Program-made: the position numbers and the translations under genes
Shown here: piece by piece, positions 45,839-55,000 of the stretch
Layout of the letters: every line of letters begins with the position of its first letter
Numbering within the stretch: position 1 is the first letter of the stretch
Notes under the pieces: model-generated
What the model was told of the DNA's origin: nothing
Database searches by the model: none
The model's input: only the letters and a program-made list of their open reading frames with translations
DNA from: Apostichopus japonicus
Lineage: Eukaryota; Echinodermata; Holothuroidea; Aspidochirotida; Stichopodidae
Reading direction: 5' to 3'
Length of the DNA stretch: 55,000 nucleotides
Assembly: GCF_037975245.1 (NCBI RefSeq)
Contig: NC_092561.1
Location: 7,610,001 to 7,665,000 of the forward strand

Positions 45839-47650
45839 ATAATAATTATTGTTATTATTAATATTATTATTTTTGTTGTTGTTATTATTATTATTATAAT
45901 AATAATACTTATATTATTATTATTATTATGATGATTATTATTATTATGAAAGAGCCTGCATTGATAGCAGAGCAAACGATCAATTGTCAAATAAAATTAC
46001 ATGACATACGTTTAACATTGCTATATATGTTAAATACGTTGGACGAAGCGATAGAAATAACCTTTTTCGTATACACCTACATGTAGCAGCCGTTATTCAA
46101 CCAGTGGAAGACTTTTAGGGCTGTGAGGTAAGAACAAAAAACAAAATCTAGCGGACAATATGGATATTTTAGAAATGTGGTGGCCGTAAGAGTTTGACTT
46201 GCTTGGAAGGTCGGCCCTTTGTTGTAATCTTTGTTTGTACTTATATATTTTATCTGTCGTTTCAGGAAAGTTATCTTCATTGAAAGAGAAGTCATCGCTA
46301 CCCAGTAACACCATGTTGACTAATCCGAGCCTGAACCTTCTGAACAATAAAACGACTGGGGTCAACTCGAAGAAGGCTAATACAATCTACTCGATGAGCT
46401 CCTTTAGGAAAGCACTCTTAGATAGCAACTCTAATGAGGTACGAGACCCTGTAAATGTCTCTAGACGAATGCCAGCAGAGGCACAACGAGAGAATTCCCC
46501 CGTGTTGAAGAAGGGTCCAGTTTTGCCGGGTCACATCGCTAGTGGGATGAAACGGTCTGACGAAAACCCGCAAGGCGGATGCAATTCAAGTTTAAAGGGG
46601 GAGGAAACCCCTGCGGGTACCTCTATGAAAATGTTTATGGTATCAGACAGACATGGAAACACACGATGCGTGAGAGCGCCCTCGTGGATGACATCATCGA
46701 CCATTCTGTCGATAATTATGAGAACGAGGTGCGACAAGTCGAGCCCGGCTGACGGACCAAAACCGAAACCCCGTCCAAAAAATAACAAGAGGAACATTGC
46801 ACCGACGTCATGGAAAGTGAGGACCAGACTAAGAACTGGCACCATCGCTCCGGTGTGTTGGGGGAAAAAGTTCAATAAGCCATGTGCCAGATCATGTTGT
46901 GTACCGAAACGTCGGAAGAAAGCAACAGTTTCAAAGGCCAAATTGAAAGACAAACCCAAGGTAACCAGGGAATTAACGATCAGTCAACGTTTAGCGATAT
47001 TGAAAGAAAACATTGCGAGTACCTCAAAGTTTGAAATGAGGAATCAGATTTCCAGCACAGGTGACGACAAAACACAAGAAATCGCAGCCACAGGTGCACG
47101 GGAGTTACCCTCGGTTTCCGCTACCAAAGATGACAGAAAGCCAGAAAGGAAAGTTTCTTTACCTTCGATTCATCTCAACCCAATATCAGTTGAAAACAGT
47201 GATTCACCGCGATTAAACTTGCATAAAGAAGATACTAACGTCGAAGCTTCCCCCCGTGACAAACCTGAGCTTACAAACCAATGTCCATCTCCATTAGATA
47301 GTGATTCGAATGGCTTAAAGGATCTCGCGGATATTAAAAAGGGATCCGAAGCAGAGGGCGGTCTTTACACTTCCGACGGTAGCATCAACACAAGCAATGA
47401 GTCGGTCCATGTAAAGGTTGAAGCAAATCTGGAGATCAATAACGAATTAAGTGACGATACGGAATTGCAAATGGCAGAGCGGAATGACCTTCGTTGTGAG
47501 ACAGGTTTAGAACTGACGGAAATACCGTCGGATTTCTCACTCATGAGAGGCAAGGACAGGATCAAAATGCTACGAGAACGGATGAAAAAGCGAGAGAAGG
47601 AGATTGAGGAGCTTATTAGAAACCAACCCAAAATAGAAGAAAACATATAA
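41950..47650 (+). CDS. Unrecognised hydrophilic, probably nuclear protein (two large exons)
   Basis: Joining 41950-42715 and 46266-47650 in phase 1 gives about 715 residues from the Met at 41953. Splice signals are TTTTCTTTTCAATAG before the first exon, AAG/GTAAAG at its end and TTTTATCTGTCGTTTCAG before the second. The protein is rich in Ser, Lys, Asn and Pro, with no signal peptide or membrane segment. Basic clusters KPKRVKKRLL (105-114) and KGKRKAED (197-204) look like nuclear localisation signals. A Cys/Arg-rich patch holds Cys452, 461, 465 and 466 followed by PKRRKKA. The last 35 residues form a charged predicted coiled coil (RIKMLRERMKKREKEIEELI). MFLVGD at 165-170 and MFMVSD at 377-382 hint at a distant internal repeat. 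No family is recognised. Without the join, exon 1 stays open to a stop at 42832-42834. Confidence 0.68.
43520..43720 (-). mobile_element. 3'-terminal fragment of a CR1/L2-like LINE
   Basis: On the minus strand the sequence encodes WNGLP-like then ISVRSSPTLSQFKSCLKTHF followed by FKLAFY and a stop, with the Trp codon changed to TGA. This is the usual end of the second ORF in CR1/L2-type non-LTR retrotransposons. It is followed by AGCGCTTTATAAGTTCATTT and an ATT repeat tail (on + as AATAATAATA near 43518-43543). It is heavily 5'-truncated and inactive. Confidence 0.8.
44060..44540 (+). mobile_element. 5'-truncated CR1/L2-like LINE, end of reverse-transcriptase ORF
   Basis: The frame through 44422 encodes the C-terminal region downstream of the reverse transcriptase domain: LPVSQRIQFKILLHTYKAIN, GLAPQYITDLL, NGDRAFSVSATSLWNELP and SLCIFKRQLKKILFDP. 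This matches the conserved ending of CR1/L2 clade ORF2 proteins (family knowledge). A TAG at 44111 replaces the Trp of the usual LHWLPV motif, so the copy is dead. A 3' untranslated stretch with TTAAGCGCTATATAAATTTA and an ATT repeat tail (44516-44535) closes it. The 5' limit is approximate. Confidence 0.88.
44746..44993 (-). other. Coding-like minus-strand segment, possible exon or element remnant
   Basis: On the minus strand about 82 codons are open with unbiased composition (RYEVINTKQRCRLCTYLISP, then FIKDNVREFIDFIFDTLQ, and ending GWITYKINFKNTRIK). A CAG acceptor-like site precedes 44993 and an AAA/GTAAGA donor-like site follows 44746. It lies between two LINE fragments, and its upstream edge is only a base or two from the next LINE fragment. 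It may be a captured gene fragment, part of another transposon or chance. No family is recognised. Confidence 0.3.
44994..45245 (+). mobile_element. Second, shorter CR1/L2-like LINE 3' end (same family)
   Basis: From GGTCCACGTACCCGCACTCG onward it is nearly identical to 44274-44520, encoding YGDLAFSVAVPSLWNKLSFH. Short deletions before the terminal FKRQLK-like motif shift the frame. It ends with TTAAGCGCTATATATGTGTA and a short ATT/ATC tail. This is an independent 5'-truncated insertion or a partial duplication. Confidence 0.85.
45370..45760 (+). mobile_element. Third LINE 3' end in the same orientation
   Basis: The frame ending at 45624 closes with HYNKQLKTFLFEVACEGHDF then VN and a stop, the typical LKTFLFE ending of a CR1/L2-like ORF2. 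It is followed by a short 3' stretch with GCGCTTTATAAGAACTG leading into a long ATT repeat. Upstream sequence is diverged, so the 5' limit is uncertain. Confidence 0.6.
45758..45945. repeat. Long ATT/TTA trinucleotide microsatellite
   Basis: About 190 bases of (TTA)n with interruptions, probably seeded by the tail of the LINE that precedes it. Poly-Leu and poly-Ile translations here are artefacts. Confidence 0.96.
46266..47650 (+). CDS. Second gene, terminal large exon
   Basis: A 1,385-base exon begins right after a strong pyrimidine-rich acceptor (TTTTATCTGTCGTTTCAG) with two bases completing a Gly codon, and stays open to TAA at 47648-47650. The open frame extends upstream of the acceptor into AT-rich intron sequence, where its translation (LCCNLCLYLYILSV) is intronic. 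The encoded 461 residues include the Cys/Arg patch and C-terminal coiled coil. Sustained openness over 460 codons in AT-rich DNA is itself strong evidence of coding. Confidence 0.82.
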
Positions 47651-48401
47651 ACAACAAAAAATTTGGGCACGTGCTGAAAACAATTGCCAAAACAAAATTG
47701 TTTACATTGTAAGAAAGCATCTGATATACTTTGTGAGCATTTGCTATACGTCTTTTGACATCTGTTTTTTGTAAATTGTACGTTAGTTACCATTTGGTGA
47801 AACCACCGAAGACGATTATCTCTGGAAAATATACAAAACCAAATTAACAGCTCGTTCACGAGGGAATGAAAATGGAACACTGTCGAGGCCTTCAATCACA
47901 ACATTATTTCATGAAATTATTTTTTTGCACAATTGTCAAAAAACATTCTAGACGGTGTCAAAATCATTCTAGACGGTGTTTGCACGATTTGTTTTAACGA
48001 GGGAAAAGGGAGACTAACTTCCAACGGTATTCCATAGGTCAATGTCGTCCAGCCCCCCCCCCCCCCCTAAAGGCCGAGTCCCCGAAGCTGAGCTAACAAG
48101 CAAATATACTTCGATAAAATGTTATCCATGGATTGGCAGAAGACTGCAAAGTTAGTTTACTACTTTGTGAAATATTTTCTAGCAGAAAGACATTTTGTTT
48201 ATTAGTTTCAAGTACATCTTAATTTGCATCGACAGTTAAGAGCCTTTTTTGATATTGGGGTAAATTGATTGTTGAGAAATGATCATTCCCTTGTATATTC
48301 AATATATATATATATCATCGTTATGAATAATAAATTACTATTTGATCAAAACCTCACCTCATGATCACAGGCTTATTTGTATCAGGATCTATCTATTAGA
48401 C
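47651..48401. other. 3' flank of the second gene
   Basis: Probably 3' untranslated region. It contains a direct repeat of CATTCTAGACGGTGT (about 47944 and 47965) and a C run near 48053-48067. A short TA tract lies near 48302-48315. Confidence 0.45.
48329..48334 (+). promoter_or_regulatory. Candidate polyadenylation signal of the second gene
   Basis: AATAAA lies about 680 bases after the stop codon and just before the hAT-type element at 48402. Closer variant signals are possible. Confidence 0.3.
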
Positions 48402-48813
48402 CAGGGTTGTCCAACCTACGGCCCGCTGGCCACAGTCCGGCCCGCCGCAGGGTTGCGTCCGGCCCGCCAGAGATGCTCTACGGTGCGAAATTTTAGTGAG
48501 CAGATTTATTGATAACATTTTGAAGTTATATAATCATATATAATCAATCATTCGAACCTTGTGGGTCCAAAAAACTGCATACAGGTCAGTTTGTGTGACA
48601 CTCTCTCAGCGGAGGAGGGGGGGGGGCGGCTGAACTTTATTCATCTGTTTTATCAGGAAGGAAAATAAATCAGTGCGCTCCGCGCGCAGTGCTCACATTT
48701 TGTTGCCTTGGGCTTCGGGAAAAAAAATCGAAAATCGAGCGTAGGGTTCATGGGGCCCCCTCTATCATAATCATTCCATGTGGCCCTCCTCTGCAAAAGG
48801 TTGGACAACCCTG
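48402..48813. mobile_element. hAT-type non-autonomous element with 16-bp perfect inverted repeats
   Basis: The ends CAGGGTTGTCCAACCT and AGGTTGGACAACCCTG are exact complements. They are flanked by TATTAGAC (48394-48401) and CATTAGAC (48814-48821), an 8-bp duplication with one mismatch. A GGCCCGC-rich subterminal region (CGGCCCGCTGGCC and CCGGCCCGCC) resembles CAGGG-ended hAT elements known from many animals. It is 412 bp with no transposase. Confidence 0.9.
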
Positions 48814-48979
48814 CATTAGACTCTTCCTACATACGAATATACCATTGACAAAACAAGACTAATTCATGTCTATTTCCTAAGCGAGGGGTGTCGATAACTG
48901 GGTGATTGGAAGGTTACAATACAGACACCGTGAAGGCTAATTGATCTCTATCACTGTCGTGTTTGCATATTGTTATCGA

Positions 48980-49332
48980 CATAGGCGTAGGAGGCGGGGG
49001 AGGGGGCTGCATCCCCAGCCCCCCCCAACCAAATAATTTTGTGAAAATTCGGGCACCTACTGAAAGAAAAATAAATTGCAATGTGTTTTTCAATGGTTCA
49101 ACTTATATTAATATAATCATGATTATTGTAACGTCTTCCCCAAAAAATTATAACCAATATGGAAGGGTAATAACACGGCAAATGATTGTATGTAATTGGC
49201 ATGCGATGTAATAACCGATGCATGCCTATATGAAATTACATTAACATGTTGAACGCGCGCGAAAAATTGTGGTTATATTTTTCGGGCAAGTCGTTACAGC
49301 CCACCAAATCAAATTGGGCTCCTACGCCTATG
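48980..49332. mobile_element. hAT-type MITE of a second family
   Basis: The ends CATAGGCGTAGGAG and CTCCTACGCCTATG are perfect 14-bp inverted repeats. Flanks GTTATCGA (48972-48979) and GTTATCAA (49333-49340) form an 8-bp duplication with one mismatch. The interior has paired G and C runs (GGGGGCTGCATCCCCAGCCCC). The GGCGTAGG core is shared with the elements at 37617 and 53410, but the interior differs. Confidence 0.85.
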
Positions 49333-49340
49333 GTTATCAA

Positions 49341-50505
49341 TACAAACCCTCAGCAACAACAAAAACAAAAAACTTTATCTCAACTGAACCGTTTCTTTGT
49401 ACTCCTTCCTCCGCCCTGAAATTTATTTCATTTGATTGATTAAATTCTCTGTTAAGAATCATAGCTATATATGAAAACGAGTTATACTCTGATTTTACAC
49501 ACACACAGATGGTTTGGCTAATTAATTCCTACGTAATCGTCGCGTAACGATAATTAATTGGCAGAAAGATGTCCAATGAAGCCACACAACGACAAGGTTC
49601 GTTTAAAGACAAGGAAACAATGAGGGTGGGGGGCGAAAGAAAAACATGAACGTAAAGGTATTGTCCAGTTGATAAACCGTTGACATTTGATAATGACAAG
49701 GTCGGTGTAAGGGCAAGGAGAAAACTCATCGCGCAAGCCTCAAGGAACAATAAGGAGACAGAAAAGAAAAGTCTCAATGCAAAGAGGTTTTTTTTTCTCA
49801 TTAGATAAACTGTTGATATGTAACAATGACGTAACAAGGACGAGGTCGGTTTAGCTCATTTAGGTCATATTTATTGCGTGTCATCGCGGAAATTCTTTAT
49901 GCGGATGTTATAACCGTCTAATTTCCAATGCCTTTAATTACGTATAGAGACTATGATGCCACCATGGGAAGGGGGGGGGGGGGTTAGGGGGACATGAAGA
50001 CATAGGGTGAGGGGAGGGGTAAGAAATGTGTTAAATATAACTCATTTGAATCGTATGTACTTTTCTTAGATTTGCTAAACTAACTGCAACCTGTGTCCTT
50101 TGATAAACTATATACAACCCTTGGCGCATTTTCCAGCAGACGGACACGTTTCAGTAATTTATATTATATACGAAAGCGATAAACAATTTTCTTAGCCCCA
50201 AAGAAGGTAGCCTACCGTTACTTCTGAATTAGCCTAATCAGTAATTGGTGATCATAACATGATTGCACGATCAAAGTTGCATTTAATATCAATTAGGATT
50301 TGCTACTAAAAATTGCTAACAAAGCTTTGAGCCCTATTTTTTAGTTACGTATTGATATACTTGCCATCGGAAATTTCCCCGATGTGTGACAAAATAAGTT
50401 GTGGAAATATTGTAGGAAACACGAGTTGCTTTGATCGCATGTAGTTTGGTTTCGATGACATGAGAAACTTAGGCAGTTATGAAGGCGTGTGTGTGTATGA
50501 CGCGC
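49341..50505. other. Unassigned stretch
   Basis: A partial duplication is visible. AACGATAATTAATTGGCAG with GACAAGG words around 49550-49700 has diverged echoes around 49690-49860. A G run lies near 49970-49983. No gene is recognised. Confidence 0.45.
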
Positions 50506-50507
50506 AG

Positions 50508-51035
50508 CTTGTAAACACGATATCTCGAAATAGGAATCATATACTTGGCATGTAGATGCCCCATATCGCAGTAGAATAACTCTTTTGGTTGAGGTCAAAG
50601 GTCATCAGAGCTCACCAGAGGTCAAATTGTGAAAGCCTTGTACAACACGATATCTCAAGTTAGGAATGCATGGGTACTTTTCATACTTGGCATGTGAAAG
50701 CATTATAGTGATTAGAAGAACCATATCGCTTTTGGTGGAGGTCCAAGGTTTATCTGAGGTCACTAGACGTCAAACGCTGAAGACCATGTAAACACGATAT
50801 CTCATGATAGGTAGTATGGATTCATTTTTATTCATGGTATTTGTAGGTGTCATATTTAGTAGAAGAAACCAGATATTATTGGTGTAGGTCAAAGTTCATT
50901 TGAGATCACCAGAGGTCAAACTCTAAAAACCTTTAAACATGATATCTCAAGGTAGGAAACATGGACACTTCTCATACTTAGTGTGTGGGATGATCACATT
51001 GCGTACAAGACCCATCTTGTTTTTGGTTGAAGGTG
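50508..51035. repeat. Diverged tandem array, four units of ~135-150 bp, with AGGTCA half-sites
   Basis: Units beginning AAACACGATATCTC recur at about 50513, 50644, 50791 and 50936. Each continues with TAGGAAnCATGG and TTCATACTTGGCATGTG; in the first three, GAGGTCAAAGGTCATC and ACCAGAGGTCAAA follow. The first unit holds a perfect AGGTCA-A-AGGTCA at 50592-50604 and another AGGTCA at 50619-50624. Later units have decayed versions. Confidence 0.8.
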
Positions 51036-52340
51036 TGTATGGCCATGTATAGTAGACTGACCTGTGCTTATCATGCCATAGTGTAATTGTACGTCAAAAT
51101 AGTGGTTCAAGATATTTATATTATAAGAGCTATTCTGGTGAACAAGCAGAAGTCTTGTGTAATGAAGTCATCGAAACCTCCATGCAATTTTGCATTCTGG
51201 TTTACCTTTTCAACGCAACCTTAACTTGAGATGATTGGCAATACGCTTCGCTGGCGACCCCTCCCCCTCCGTTCCCCTTCCCCTTTGCGCACGCTGTCGA
51301 TACTATGAAGCTAACGGTATTGTATCATGGTCTTGGTACGAAACGTGTCACAACGCGAGCAATATAATACACGCACAATATTATATATCAACCAGTACAG
51401 TTTATATCGGACACAAAATGCAATTTACGATAGAAATTAGCTCGGTTTCTATCAGCTCTGAAATAGGACTTGCTTCGGATTCGAACTATAGCTGGGTTTT
51501 TCTCTCTTGAACTCGAATCTTTTTAAGTTGACATTTACGATGCTTCTTTTCTCAAAGGAGTGCATTTTCTACTCATATATCCTTCACAAATGAGAAAAGT
51601 TTCCAAATAGTATTGGCTAAATTGCAGGGATGAGGAAAATTGGGTGGGCGAGCCTTAAACGGAAAACTTTAAAATTTGTTGACACTTAATTCGGATCGAA
51701 GAACAGACCTTTTGATTTCAAGTGTATGAGAATAAGTTTAAAACTCGGATAGAAAGGCAGGAGATTTTAATATTGGGCAGCTAACCCGGAAAGGAACACA
51801 GAACTCATGCCAAAAACATTCCAGTGTGACTGCGCTCTCAAAATACCCGGGTCAAATTGACATACTTTATCAAATTCACGCATGCGCATTACTGTAACAT
51901 ACGCATGCGCGTACAAAATTATATTGTATGACATATTTTCGTTTCATTTGGTAGCGTTCCGAATCAATTCCACCCAGAACCTGTGTGGGGAGAGTTTGAT
52001 ATATATAAAAAAAAATATAAATATAGTATGATTTTATTACTAGTTTCGTGAATTATATGAATTAGTCCTAGCGTCATCGATATATACTTGTGTGCGTGTT
52101 TCTACTAGCATATAAAAGTCACCAATGATCAAAAAGGGACATGTTATGGAATTAAAACTATGTCACATGTCACGATTGACGTAAAACATGAATTGGGTAG
52201 TCCATTATTTCATGGTTTTGACACATGTGTTTTTGAAGAAAATATAGATTTACGTTGATTTAACGATTTGCACATTTCCAATAAAACAGGTGGATTCCAT
52301 ATATTCCAAATATACGCTGTTTATTCCTCTTTCTCTCTCC
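51036..52340. other. Unassigned stretch
   Basis: No gene is recognised. Two copies of ACGCATGCGC lie at about 51880-51910, and AT-rich sequence spans 51990-52060. Confidence 0.5.
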
Positions 52341-52341
52341 A

Positions 52342-52523
<182 letters not shown>

Positions 52524-53401
52524 TCTCCATCACATACGATGACAATAATGACAGGGTTTAAGCTGTAGCTTTTAACCAGTAAACTAGTAAGGTCAAATGA
52601 CTAAGTTGCCTTAGCCAGCCGAAACTCATTTGATTAAATCTGACACGACATTTTTTTTTAACAAGACACTGGACAACTAACATCTAACCCATATCTTCAG
52701 AACAAACAATAATATCTGTCTTGTAGCATTGTTTATTTGACAACTAAAGGTAATAGTTATTGGTCAGGTATTTCAGTTTAAGGAGTTTGGGAGAGGGATA
52801 ACTTTGTCAATTTGTTTCTGTTCATCCGGGTTACCCCCATTTCCCGGTCGAAACAATAACTGTGTAATTTTACGCCTATTGGTTTTTTTTACCTTTGCGA
52901 GAGGTAAACAGCTGTTGAACAGTTGCAACTATTGAACGCCAAACGACTTAATAAATGATGTATAAAATGATATGTAGGCCAGGATAAAGTATATCAAGTG
53001 CCTATAATGGTAATAATGGGAAGGAAGGGCTTAAATTTAGGCAACATAAAACAAAACAGATACATTAATCACACAAACCATGACAGCTTAACAAAAACAT
53101 GAAATTTATTTTAGTTCTTGGTATAAAAAAAATACTGCAACAAAAGGAACTTTAGGGTCTCGTTTGGCAAATCTTTACAAATAAAATGAATTTTCGGAAT
53201 TTCCGTCACGAGAAGTTTCAAATAGTTGTTACGAAAATAACAGATACGTTTTGATGCTGTATTTTGCACGACAGGAATGTAAAAACCAAAAACAGGCGAA
53301 ATTTGGTCAAACAATCTCAACTCCATGTATACGAATATGAACATTGAAAGGCCTTTAAGGTCAAGTGAGGTCCTAACTGGCTATAGCCCTATTAGCATAT
53401 G
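52524..53401. other. Unassigned AT-rich stretch
   Basis: No recognisable gene. A minus-strand frame at 53111-53344 has balanced composition but no domain or paired splice signals. Confidence 0.45.
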
Positions 53402-53409
53402 GGTATATC

Positions 53410-53773
53410 CAGTGGCGTAGGAAGGTACTTTTGAGTGGGGGGCTGAAGACTGATGGCCGGCCTGGGGGAGGGGTCTAAGGGGAGGGGGTGTCCCCCTCCC
53501 CTTTGGATTTTTTTGCATTTCCAGGTGGCCTCAGATGCAATTCGGTGCAATATAGCACACTTCAACTCTCACTCCATTTTGTAAAGAATTTTGCATTTTC
53601 ACCTGGCCTTAAATGCAATTTGGTGCTCCAAATGAGATTTTTTTCTCATTTGGAAATGAAAAAGGGGTTTTCTGACTTGCGGAGCGGGGGGGGGGGCGGA
53701 ATGATACTTCCGCCCCCCATATTTTTCACTGGGGGGCTGGTGCCCCCCAGCCCTCCCGGTTCCTACGCCCTTG
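53410..53773 (+). mobile_element. Second copy of the hAT-type MITE, with perfect 8-bp target duplication
   Basis: It begins CAGTGGCGTAGGAAGG and ends GGTTCCTACGCCCTTG, with GGTATATC on both sides (53402-53409 and 53774-53781). Its interior is the reverse complement of the element at 37617-37994, with closely matching blocks such as CTGATGGCCGGCCTGGGGGA and AATGAAAAAGGGGTTTTCTG. The open frame across it is an artefact; no transposase is present. Confidence 0.9.
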
Positions 53774-53781
53774 GGTATATC

Positions 53782-54668
53782 CGCTCCTGCTGGTATGTGC
53801 ATTATTGTTAACTGATTTGTAACCATGGCGCAATTGCAATATATACGTTGTATCTGTAATTGTTAAACGCCCATGACAGCCTATCTACACGCAGTTAAGA
53901 TACATGTCTAGCATCAGCATATCATATTCTGTGGGCAATTATATGTCTTCCATATGTCTTTTATATGTCTTCTATATGTGCGGCAAATATCTTGATGTTA
54001 GGAATTTTATCAAATTATAAAACTCATGAACCCTGAATGAATTACATTAATGAGCATTAATATGTACATATATTAATATTTACCAGCATTCATCAGCAGA
54101 TAAGTTTACGTTGGGCACATATCGGTTTAACATTATCGATGTAGCAGGGATGTCGATCCTAGGTGAAGAGGGGTCTGCCCCCCCCCTTCCCCAACAGTTA
54201 CTATTGATTGGGAGGGGCAAGGAGAAGCATGGTGTTGACCCATCGGTACATGCCAGTGGGCATAAACATGGTAGGATTACTGGAATAGTCTGTTTCAAAT
54301 TGTAATAAATCCGTAACACCTGTATCGAATAAATAAAACCGAACTCCTTATTTCAAAAGTCTTGTATACGTCATGCCGCTGCCAAGACGTGTCAAGTAAC
54401 ATTACTGTTTAGAAATAAATACTTGACGTTTTCATGAAAATATTGGAATAAATATTGAAACATACTAGACCCGGGGGATGGGGGAGGGGCGGGGCCGTAA
54501 AATGTACATCTTACAGCAAAATTGTGTGCTTTTTATTAAGTTCATTTGCTTACATACAGAGGGCTTATATCGGTAAGTTTGCCCCACCAATCCTCGAAAC
54601 AGATCGACGTTATTGTCTCTTAGAATCCCAACATACTTCTTAGAACAAAAGTTGAATATAAATTTAGC
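53782..54668. other. Unassigned stretch
   Basis: Repeated TATGTCTT words lie near 53940-53980. A C run lies near 54177-54187 and a G-rich run near 54474-54494. No gene is recognised. Confidence 0.45.
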
Positions 54669-54923
54669 CTTTTGGCTTTCCATAGGCAGTACGCCTACTG
54701 TGGGGGATAAACTATCGTACCGCGAACGTCACTTTTGGCTTTCCATAGACAGTAAGCCTACTGCGGGGGATAAACTATCGTACCTCGAACGTCACTTTTG
54801 GATTTCCATAGACAGTAAGCCTATACTGCGAGGCATACAATATCGTACCGCGAACGTCACTTTTGGCTTTCCATAGACAGTAAGCCTACTGCAGGGGATA
54901 AACTATCGTACCCCGAACGTCAC
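54669..54923. repeat. Four-copy 63-bp tandem repeat
   Basis: Units starting at 54669, 54732, 54795 and 54860 read CTTTTGGCTTTCCATAGACA, then GTAAGCCTACTG, GGGGATAAACTATCGTACC and GCGAACGTCA. The third unit is two bases longer and more diverged. Each unit contains a small inverted repeat, CAGTA/TACTG. Sequence after 54924 shows nothing recognisable. Confidence 0.95.
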
Positions 54924-55000
54924 TGCCTCGCGGAAAAGTATCTACCAGATGAATTGAAGGGTATCTTATCATCTAATTATACAAACCAACGTTATATATT

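Larger units (their letters stand above)
42716..46265 (+). other. Intron of the second gene, packed with LINE 3' ends
   Basis: The 3,550-base intron begins GTAAAG and ends GTTTCAG. It contains four 3'-terminal fragments of CR1/L2-like retrotransposons (three sense, one antisense), their ATT repeats, and a minus-strand coding-like segment at 44746-44993. The first 800 bases (42716-43515) show no recognisable element. Confidence 0.65.

Noticed and set aside
45634-45990. Poly-Ile and poly-Leu frames
   Set aside because: These are translations of the ATT microsatellite at the tail of a LINE.
46531-46959. 142-codon minus-strand frame inside the second gene
   Set aside because: It is a shadow of the long + frame, which has the acceptor, phase match and 460 open codons.
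51880-51910. Two ACGCATGCGC words as an NRF-1-type promoter
   Set aside because: The words are only partial matches, no exon lies nearby and there is no other promoter evidence.

Overview
The window is animal nuclear DNA. It is AT-rich, has GT-AG introns, little coding sequence and many decayed transposons. An insulin/IGF-type gene, CR1/L2-like LINE tails ending in ATT repeats, hAT-type miniature elements and tRNA-derived SINEs together suggest a marine invertebrate deuterostome, most likely an echinoderm. The species is an inference; no sequence here fixes it. All exon joins below were read by eye from splice consensus and reading phase, with no transcript support.

Two genes can be supported, both on the + strand. 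The first (25366-29675) encodes an insulin/IGF-like preprohormone of about 503 residues in three coding exons. Exon 1 carries the signal peptide and B chain. Exon 2 carries the C peptide, the A chain and a very long basic tail. Exon 3 carries an Arg-rich C-terminus. The B/A intron is phase 1, as in insulin genes. The second gene (41950-47650, perhaps from 36023) joins two large exons in phase. It encodes an unrecognised hydrophilic protein of about 715 residues (741 with a candidate first exon) with nuclear-localisation-like clusters, a Cys/Arg-rich patch and a C-terminal coiled coil. Its 3.55 kb intron holds four 3'-truncated LINE ends.

Layout. 0-25 kb has no convincing gene. It holds a ~30-bp minisatellite (0.2-0.7 kb), a candidate minus-strand exon (3.0-3.2 kb), a higher-order repeat (5.5-6.1 kb), a hAT-like element (9.9-10.3 kb), two abutting tandem arrays (13.8-15.6 kb), a SINE (16.5-16.8 kb) and a foldback element (20.3-20.5 kb). 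25-30 kb is the insulin-like gene. 30-41 kb is mostly unassigned, with a tRNA-like SINE, a candidate first exon, a hAT MITE with 8-bp target duplication and a 48-bp palindrome. 41.9-47.7 kb is the second gene. 47.7-55 kb holds three more hAT-type elements, a diverged tandem array with AGGTCA half-sites, a long TA microsatellite and a 63-bp tandem repeat. Long G or C runs are frequent throughout.

The two genes show no evident functional link beyond proximity and shared strand. The most interesting item is the insulin-like precursor with its expanded, internally repeated, strongly basic C-terminal extension.
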